This document shows, in pieces, positions 56,901 to 64,000 of a DNA stretch of 64,000 bases. The position numbers and the translations under genes are program-made. Every line of letters starts with the position of its first letter. Position 1 is the first letter of the stretch. The notes below the pieces were generated by a model. It was not told where the DNA came from. It made no database searches and saw only the letters and a program-made list of their open reading frames with translations. Source of the stretch: Pyrrhosoma nymphula (Eukaryota; Arthropoda; Insecta; Odonata; Coenagrionidae). The stretch lies in assembly GCA_963573305.1 (NCBI GenBank), contig OY754332.1:55403559-55467558 (forward strand). The letters are read 5' to 3'.

Positions 56901-56928
56901 ATGACCCCTCTGGGCGTTCTAGTGTTAA
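53915..56928 (-). mobile_element. piggyBac element, full-length but dead
   Basis: TTAA at 53915-53918 is followed by CACTAGGACGCCC. At the other end GGGCGTTCTAGTG is followed by TTAA at 56925-56928. The termini are a 13-bp inverted repeat with one mismatch, CACTAG(G/A)ACGCCC, and TTAA is the obligatory piggyBac target. Just inside each end is a second shared word, TTTTGACCCA/CAAAATGACC, with CCCAAACGT near it. An internal GGGCGTTCAAGG with CAAATTGACCCC near 56720 repeats the right terminus, so the element carries a subterminal duplication. The element is 3,006 bp between the TTAAs, a usual autonomous length, and its transposase lies on the minus strand. Confidence 0.92.
54447..56400 (-). pseudogene. 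piggyBac transposase, multiple stops
   Basis: Cut-and-paste DDE transposase, read on the minus strand. N-terminal: acidic DDELILETYEESTESSE (about 56100-56150). Middle: WSVSIDELEAFIAM (about 55610-55650) and LYMFTFLGIVFL. Catalytic domain: NISIDE followed by a stop and LFPTKARCQFSQFMPSKPYG (first Asp, about 55370-55390), KYGHKYWIVVNVDLKNVLTG, GRNVTTDNFFISLNLANML (second Asp, about 55120-55150), VGTVNRSKRDVPISL, LLSSLHPSVIV, and YYNATNCSVDIVYKMARQFS (third Asp, about 54800-54850; the usual second Asp of VDxxDQM is Tyr here). C-terminal: FFYNYLVIAAINSVVMHRAV, SRTNFIEQLAEELR and a degenerate Cys-rich finger (CENKENCK, CQFCKMATC). In-frame stops and frameshifts abolish function. Confidence 0.85.
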
Positions 56929-58370
56929 CCTGTAGCAAGGTAGGTACATTCCGGGGAAATATGCAAAAACGCAGTGTTCTTCAATCCCCTATGACCATCG
57001 CTCGTAGTAAGCAAGAGGAGGGATGGAAGCGAGTGGCGGTGAAGGGGACGGGATACTCATTTCTTACTGAGGCTGCCTCGGATGATCTGAAGATTGAGTA
57101 ATCGACCGTCGAACAATTGGTGGTCATATCTAATAACACGGATTAAAATGAGAATGAATAGGCCGCTAAAATTGGATATAAGCTCCAGCGTAAAATCCCT
57201 TTGTCTCCATAGTATAGAATATCATTGTTTTTCATCACTCAATCTTTATACGTGATTCGACTTTTTTCTGGTTTAATTATGATGGGACGGAATAATTGTG
57301 TGGACAAATGTGTCTCTGGAAAGCAAAAAACAGTACTCATGAATAAAATATTGGAAACGGAAATTATTACGAGCTTTTTAGAGTGTTTAATCCGCAAACC
57401 TTTTAATCGGAAATGCATTTTTTATTTTAAAAAATTCTTTTTCCCCTCAGCATTGCAGGAATCAAACATTGAAGGATACGCAAGCCTCTCATATACTCAA
57501 GCATAATACAATGCTGTCACTCATATTCCAATATGTCCACTAGACTAGTGAAGAACAAAAATTTTTAAGAAAAAGATTAACATGCCATCATCAGCAATAG
57601 AGGAAAAGGAGCAAATACAATTGATACGTACATTTGACCTTTTCGGCATTAAAATCATGTTCATACATGGATGGGCAAAACGTTAAACTATTATTTGCTT
57701 AAACTAAGGAAATAATGAATTCACCACGTGGTTATAAACACGTCTCACTCTATTTAGGATAATACACATATTTCCCTTCTCTAAGCCTTCAAATATTAAA
57801 TGCCTCAACAGATGGCGTCACCTATTTTTATGATTGCGTTCACCTCAGGAGTTGATCCATGTCCAAACTAGTCAAAATACTGGCGTATATTCCTTGACAA
57901 AAAGAAAACGCTTTCTAGCATTTATCATCTTACCCTCCCACAAAAATTTGATCAGAAAATATATAAAGCTTGACTTAGATTTTAACAAATGTAATACCTC
58001 ATTAAAATAAGCTTACGTTGTAAATATAAATGGAGCATTTCGCAAACTATTTATATGCAAATACCAATAAACGCATAATATTGACTCTTTTGAAAGTGAT
58101 TACTAATTTGAATCATATCTATTTTCTTAAATCTTGAATTTTTCTATATCTTTCCATATAAATTTAAATGGTTGGATGTTCATACAATGGACACACATGA
58201 ATGAAGTATCTTATGCCTGTCTGATCTTGTACAGTCATTAAGTGCTGATAAAATGTTGACGCAGAATATTCAGAAATAGAACGGGCTGGTATCAGACAAC
58301 AATTACAAAGGTACACGTGATATTAGAGGCTCCCTTTTTTAAATAATATGACTATTTTCTGAAACTGGAT
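56929..58370 (+). repeat. Segment Y plus interspersed repeat R, copy 3
   Basis: 56950-57215 is a diverged version of segment Y of the duplicated blocks: GGGACGGGATACTCATTTCT against GGGACGGGACACACTTTGCT, and TATAAGCTCCAGCGTAAAAT. It is followed without break by repeat R (57150-58370), which aligns with copy 2 and with 26690-27740. The right part matches 27655-27730 (GAATATTCAGAAATAGAACG; GGTACACGTGATATTAGA). Y and R are therefore probably parts of one larger element. Confidence 0.65.
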
Positions 58371-58740
58371 AATTCGAATGAAGGTTAATCCAGTTTTTTG
58401 CTAAGGCCTCGGATAAAAATATACTAATGAAAGAAGGTTATAATGATGAGACATGGAGTGACAAAATGACCTGTAATTTCTGATAGCATACATAATTTTT
58501 AAGTTCAGTTATGTCGTGATACCGAAGTGTAGACAATGCAACTGACTGATTCTAGTGGTGTTCATCGCGTATTACAAGAGGCATATAAAAAAGTTATTTT
58601 TTCATAATATTTATTTTCAAGTATGAGCGACGGAGTCAATTCTCGCGTGCAGGGAATTTCAGTTTGGGTGTATTGGCAGCGCTTACTCTCCATGCGGTGG
58701 CCTTGAACCGCAAAGCCGCATTAAAATCCCCTTTAAATGA
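58371..58740. other. No gene recognised
   Basis: Unassigned flank immediately before the second duplicated block. Confidence 0.4.
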
Positions 58741-60341
58741 CCATTGTTTTGACTAATATGTAGTAATAACCCCGCTGAATTTTAGCATAATTTTTAATAA
58801 ATCTACAGTCCTATCATTTATTTACTTAGTATAAATTCAATAACAGTAGTGAAATTCTGACTGATATATAAACAATGTAGGTGATTACAGGTTCACTGAT
58901 ATCTCATATTTTCTTTCGCAGTCTTCACATGCACAACGTATGCGCAAATACGCTTGTCAGATTAAAGTTCCATTCAATATTTTCATACATCCTTTCTTGG
59001 TACTAGAGGCACAAGTGGAAAGGGATGTTGAGTGATCAGCCAAGAATACAGTTGAATAGGACGAATTAACAAGAAAGGAATTTTACAGGAAAAAAATTTT
59101 TATCAGTCACCATTTCGCTCCATTTTTTGCATGATATATTTAATCTATTTTAGTATCAATCTCTCTCATTTTATACCCCAACTTCGATTTCTCAACTATA
59201 TCAACCTAAATGGGGAAATGAAAGAGGAAAACCTTGACATCTTGGGCGAAATTAGTTCCATGATAGACTACTCCACCTTAGGAGCTTAGCTACTCTAACT
59301 AATCTAACTACTCCACCTTAGCTTCAAGTTATTTTCTTAATATGAAATCAAGACTGAAATTTCATGCAGGAAACAATGTCAGTACCAACCACTATCATGT
59401 TAACTTTGAAGAAATGTAAGACAGTTAATTGATAAAATAATACATATGTCGATACCATAAATTGGAAAAATAAATGTAGGACGGGGCTTTATGAGTGTAC
59501 CTACGTAAATGAGGTGTGCAATCAAGTGGTAATAGACAAAGAGAATATTTTAATGTGTAAAATCGATAGTACGAAAAATGGAATGGATCCCCTGAACGTA
59601 ATTTGGATTCAACCCATACTCCTTAAATTGTAACAATATCCAACGTGGAAGTGAACGACATTGCATCAAGAGCAGCGACTTCCTTCAGAGCGTTTACTAT
59701 GATATGACAAAACAATCGGACACATTTTTATTTATTGGATAGCATTTTCTGTCCATATTATCGTCTTTCACCTTGAAAAACACGTAACTCTTATCCTCTG
59801 CACAGAGTTTCGTATTTTGTTTGACATCATCGAGATAATACAGAATACACTATTGTTAGCTTGAAAGGACTAATGAGTGATAATTGAGAATGCCTTCCTA
59901 TCCTCACTACCACTGGCTACACTGCAATTGTAAAACAAGGTGAAAGTGAGTTTCAAGGGTAAGGACCCTTTAAAAGCTCCTTCGTCAAATCTACGGAATT
60001 GTACGAATATATGGAACTGGCTCCTTATTTAAAAGTATATATCTGTATCTGTGAAATTCCTCAAAATTGCAAGTATCAGTTATGCGTTTGTTCCACATGA
60101 TCAGTGGTTCAGTACAATATTTTGAAAAAGATTTATTCATAAGTATTTTTTATTACTTAAAACCTTGTAAATGTTCTTTAACTACCGCAATCTGAGTATA
60201 ATATGAATCATTTTGGCAATTTTCAGAGAAACGTTTGTCTCTATTCGGAAATAGAAACTGGGTCCCTAAGGATTTGAAATTCGCGCTCTTTTGGCACATC
60301 CGGGAGATTATGACATCGCTCATGTTTGGATTCGGAGATGA

Positions 60342-61783
60342 ATGGCAATCAGAAATAAGGAGAAATCAGGACTTTCCCTAAGGCCTTATGGAAGTGAAAT
60401 GATTTTTTTTACTCTTAGACTGGGAACCGATAACCTACCTTCGGAGCTACTGAATAATCTAGGTAGTAAGGGGATAAAATCGTTTTCCGAACTTATTCGC
60501 AGGATCTACGAGCAAGGTGTATGGAGGGTTTTGTGAAAACAGTATTAATACCTATTCCGAAGAAGAATAAAGCGTCAGAATTCGAGGAATATACAACAAT
60601 CAGTTTATTATCGCACTCAGCAAAAGTCTTGCTTAGAATATTAAGTAGAAGGTTAGAGAGCAGAGCAAACTGCTATTTAGGCGATGACCAAATTGGGTTC
60701 AGGAATGGGAGGGCAACCAGAGACGCGATTGCGGTAATGAGGACACTTAGAGATAGAAACATAGAGCATAATCAGATGTTTTCGCTTGCTTTGTTGATTT
60801 CGAAAAGGCGTTTGACAGAGTAAACTGGGAGAAACTAATGCAGATACTGGGGAATATAGGAATAGATTGGCGTGATAGGAGACTCATCCGAAACTTAAAC
60901 ATGGGGCAGAGGGGTCAGGTAAGGGTAGCTGAGGGTGAATCAAGGTTGGGCAGTTATAGGTCGCGGGGTGCGGAAAGGGTGCCCGTTGTCGCCTTTACTC
61001 TTTAACATCAATGCTGAGGAAATGGTAAGAGAGGCATAGGATGAGCTAGATGTGGGAATGAAAGTAGGAGGCCAGTGGATAAAGTCGGTTTGATTCTTCG
61101 ACGACCAGGCGTTGGTCAGTCGGTCATCGAAAGTATTGCAAACTTTAGTAGATGCACTGGAAAAGCAGTGTGAGAAATACGGATTGAAGATAAATAATAA
61201 GAAAACAAAAGTAATGAGATTCTCTAGGATAAAGAAAGCGAAGCTGGTGATAAGAGTAGGAAGTCACGAACTGGTGCAAGTAGAACAATTTAATTACTTG
61301 GGTAGAACGCTAGAAGAAACAGGACATAGTAGCAAAAACATTAGGAAGAGAATAGCGCTAGCGAAGGAAGCGTTCAATAATAGAAGGTAGCTGATGACGG
61401 GGATATGGAATGTGGTGTTATATGGGGCAGAAACCTGGACCTTGAGAAAGGAAGACGAAAATAGGCTTAAGGCTTTCGAGATGTGGGTGTGGAGGAGGAT
61501 GGAGAAGGTGCGTTGGATGGAAAGAAAGACAAATGAGGAAGTGCTTGACATGGTGGACGAGGAGAGGAAACTTATAGATGAGATTAGGAAAAGACAGGGT
61601 AAGTGGCTGGAAGGGGTAATGAGGGGCGATGGTTTTCTGAAAGCCGTGACAGAGGGTAGGATGTTGAGTAAGCGGGGTAGGGGAAGGAAGAGAATCGGTT
61701 TAATGAACGGGATGAAGAAAGGTAGGACTTATGCTGAGATGAAGAAAGAAATACTAGAGGTAGAAAGGGCACGGCACGTGTAA
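60342..61783 (+). pseudogene. Endonuclease-RT LINE, 5'-truncated (copy L3)
   Basis: Counterpart of the LINE at 36230-37715. RT motifs: EFEEYTTISLLSHSAKVLLR, DDQIGFRNGRATRDAIAVMR, DFEKAFDRVNWE in a shifted frame, GCPLSPLL-like sequence after a further frameshift near 60950, and the FADD box as TGA followed by FFDDQALV (61090-61115). C-terminal: KQCEKYGLKINNKKTKVMRF, VQVEQFNYLGRTLEETG, then LYGAETWTLRKEDENRLKAF and the basic GKRGRGRKRI-type tail (SKRGRGRKRIGLMNG), ending at a TAA near 61781. It shares the frameshift before DFEKAFD and the TGA with L2, and has its own TAG in VREA(stop)DELDVG. It lacks 46 bp present in L2 between LMTG and the LYGAETW block. Confidence 0.85.
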
Positions 61784-62044
61784 GAGTTCGTTGGATATTC
61801 TCTGACTTTCATCACAACCTACCTTTAACCGGTAGATTACTGTAATGAATGAATGTGACCGAATTAGAACCTGTGCCACTGTGTTGCCAGTGGCAAAGAT
61901 GCGCTTCGTTTGCCAAACAACAAACCATATTGGCTGTGCAACTAATTTTGTCACAAACTTATTTTAATAATGAAAAACTAACTTTAGAAATTGAATACCA
62001 TACTAAGTTAATTAGGTCAACAAGCATTCGGAAATAGCTCGGAA

Positions 62045-62400
62045 TGAAATTGGGGACTGGGTTTGGGAGAAGGCATGAGTGAATACTGGCTTCCCATCCG
62101 AAGCCTGGGTTCGAATCCCGGCAGTTGCAGTTATATTTCATTTGAATCCCGATTCATGCTAGGGTGCCATGCGGAGTGCACTTAGAGTGAAGTACATACT
62201 TTGTCCGTTGGACGGTAAATATAGATGTAGACCCTTTGGTTCCGTTTCTAATGATTCGAATAATGCTGCCGCCGAGATTCTCTCCGTCTGTCTTTAACAC
62301 CCTGATCCTTCAATTGCCAATCAACCCAACAATCGTTTGAAGGCGCGAATGACCTAAGTTGTCGGTGACCTCCACGAAGTATCTTATTGATTGTTCTCCT
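62045..62400 (+). mobile_element. SINE family B, copy in duplicated block 2
   Basis: Nearly identical to 37975-38330, with the B box GGGTTCGAATCCC intact near 62107. Because it sits at the same place in the duplicated block, it was copied with the block rather than inserted independently. Confidence 0.7.
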
Positions 62401-64000
62401 ATCCGATACATCCTGGATATGGTTTACCACTCCAATTTGACTGAATATGGATTTGGGGTATTTTTAACAGGAAAGAAATGGCTGCGTAAATACCTACTTC
62501 AGTAATTTTAAGGTTTGTGTTTTTGCTTAAGTACTCCGGTATCATTCCGTGCCATAATAAAATCCCTTTGCACCAAGAAGTTTCGATGCGTCAAAACGAA
62601 TAAGCATCCCCGTGGAGATGGGAATTTCAATACATTTCCCTGTATTTATTCGGCTTTGCTAGGAGTTGCCACCCTGTTAAACTAAATACGAAGCCAATCA
62701 TTGTTTTACGACGTTGAAATATTTTCCTAGACACGATATACTACGGTCGATTGGATCACAAGCATAGGATTACGAAATAAATGCTCCAAATAGTTGGTTC
62801 CTAATCACGTTCAAGAAAATTTAGAGACTTAAAGAGACGTTGCCAGCTAATGGTGCTGAAAAGAATGTGAAACTAGTTTTCTTGCACAACTTAGAGGTTA
62901 CATCGCTCAAATTAGGACTCATCTTTTGTGCACCGTAAGACTTTGGGACCAAACACTGGAAGTTTTAATTCAAGAATTGAATATAAGGCGAAGAAATGGA
63001 ATACACCAATAGGAAGGATTGGAGTGAGAGTCACTAGAAATTCTGTGATTATAAAAAGGATAGGTTTAAAACAAAAATCCATTTCTCATTAGTTTCAACT
63101 TAGCATTTAAGGAATTGCTTTACCCTCAGATTATTACATCTGTTTAGCAGACCGAAGTGAAAAAATATAAGCGATTTAATGTAGAAAATATAGTTTTATG
63201 AGTTTCTCCTCATAACGCACCAATTACGATGATCATAAATGAAATGAGAGATTAGTTCACCAAAACACACATAACATTTTTTCACTTCCCAATCCCAATT
63301 CCTTTTTTATGATCTTTATCTAATACTTTTGGTCAGAAAAGTAGTAAGAAAATGTTAATTAAACCTCTTTTCAATGAATTAAACGAATTTATGGCAATAT
63401 TTCTGAAGAAAACGTACCTAGCACAACTGGAAAGCGGAGGTGGTCTGATCTCGCACGATCGAGGCGCGCCTTCACAGGATAATTATCCCCTCGATTCACC
63501 ATTGAGCAACAATGTCATTTGCGCCAATAACCGGCGCCATCATTGTGTTGGCATTTTCCGAGGGGAAAATGCCAACACAATGATGGCCTCAATTCACCAA
63601 TGGCCGTCGCCGGCAAAAACCGGAGGAAGGAGAGTGAGCAAGTGGTGGTTAAGAGGACGGGACACACTTTGCTGGCTGAGTGACCCTCAGCAAAACTAAT
63701 GACCGGGTTATGGGACATCGAATAATCCGCTGTCAAATATAAAACCACAGGTTTTCAATGAAAGATGGAACGAAGAGGAAATGAATGTTCCACTAAAAAA
63801 GGAGATATGTTTCATCGTGACATCCCTTTTCTCCATAAAAAGGAATAATCAGAGTAAATTAGAATGAATTAATGTCTCCAGAGTTGTGCAGTGCAGAGTT
63901 CTCTCAAATTTTAGTCACATATTCAAACCATCTTTTTTTCAGCTTTCACCATGGTATAGTGTCATATTTGAGTAGGCAGAAGCCTATCTGGAAGACTGAA
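62401..64000. other. Non-coding part of duplicated block 2
   Basis: No gene. Repeat X at 63055-63170 and segment Y at 63340-63850. Near 63535-63590 CATTGTGTTGGCATTTTCC and its reverse complement GGAAAATGCCAACACAATG form a perfect 19-base inverted repeat around a GAGG spacer. The corresponding place in block 1 (39465-39500) keeps only part of the left arm. Confidence 0.5.

Larger units (their letters stand above)
58741..64000 (+). repeat. Large duplicated block, copy 2 (runs off window)
   Basis: Second copy of 34637-39915, in the same orientation and offset by about 24.1 kb, still matching at the last base of the window. It differs from copy 1 by scattered substitutions, a 46-bp deletion in the LINE (near 61401) and small indels (for example TAACTAATCTAACTACTCCA near 59293, an extra tandem bit). 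The first 1.6 kb is non-coding, followed by a LINE (60342-61783), a SINE (62045-62400), repeat X (63055-63170) and segment Y (63340-63850). Confidence 0.9.

Noticed and set aside
1..64000. CRISPR arrays, toxin-antitoxin or phage-like systems
   Set aside because: No regularly spaced short repeats and no bacterial-type operons or ribosome binding sites; the DNA is eukaryotic.

Overview
This is a window of eukaryotic nuclear DNA, AT-rich, without operons or long open reading frames, and built almost entirely of decayed mobile elements. The element mix (piggyBac, hAT and pogo-like DNA transposons, jockey/CR1-type and endonuclease-RT LINEs ending in TACATC tails, tRNA-derived SINEs) suggests an arthropod with a large, repeat-rich genome, most likely an insect. 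The species cannot be fixed from the sequence. No rRNA gene, intact tRNA gene, CRISPR array or bacterial feature was seen.

Layout. 0-7 kb: a LINE 3' end (620-1130) and a broken hAT transposase (5150-6710). 9-12 kb: a small minus-strand LINE end (9756-10148) next to a 71-bp direct repeat, then two exon-like blocks on the minus strand (10826-10969 and 11494-11632). These exons are the best candidate for a host gene, but I do not recognise the product. 14-19 kb: a pogo-like DDE transposase pseudogene split by a MITE with a TAA target duplication, a tRNA-derived SINE, and a piggyBac-like transposase remnant. 21-26 kb: a possible MITE, a second copy of the same SINE, and mostly unassigned DNA. 26-30 kb: an old interspersed repeat, then a hAT element with terminal repeats and a decayed 8-bp target duplication, itself carrying a different SINE. 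30-33 kb: a degenerate minus-strand LINE. 34.6-39.9 kb and 58.7-64 kb: two copies of a block of about 5.2 kb, each containing a 5'-truncated LINE and a tRNA-derived SINE. 40-45 kb: a LINE inserted into another LINE, and a LINE interrupted by a segment of about 790 bp. 47-49.3 kb: the best preserved reverse transcriptase in the window. 52-58.4 kb: a CR1-like LINE end carrying a foldback MITE, two copies of an uncharacterised repeat, and a complete-length but dead piggyBac element (53919-56924) with matching termini and TTAA on both sides.

Nothing here looks like a working multi-gene system. Every recognisable transposase or reverse transcriptase carries stops, frameshifts or deletions. The value of the window is in its insertion history: nested elements with readable target duplications, two or three SINE families that may be undescribed, a long uncharacterised interspersed repeat, and a LINE subfamily whose copies share an in-frame stop at the FADD catalytic motif.
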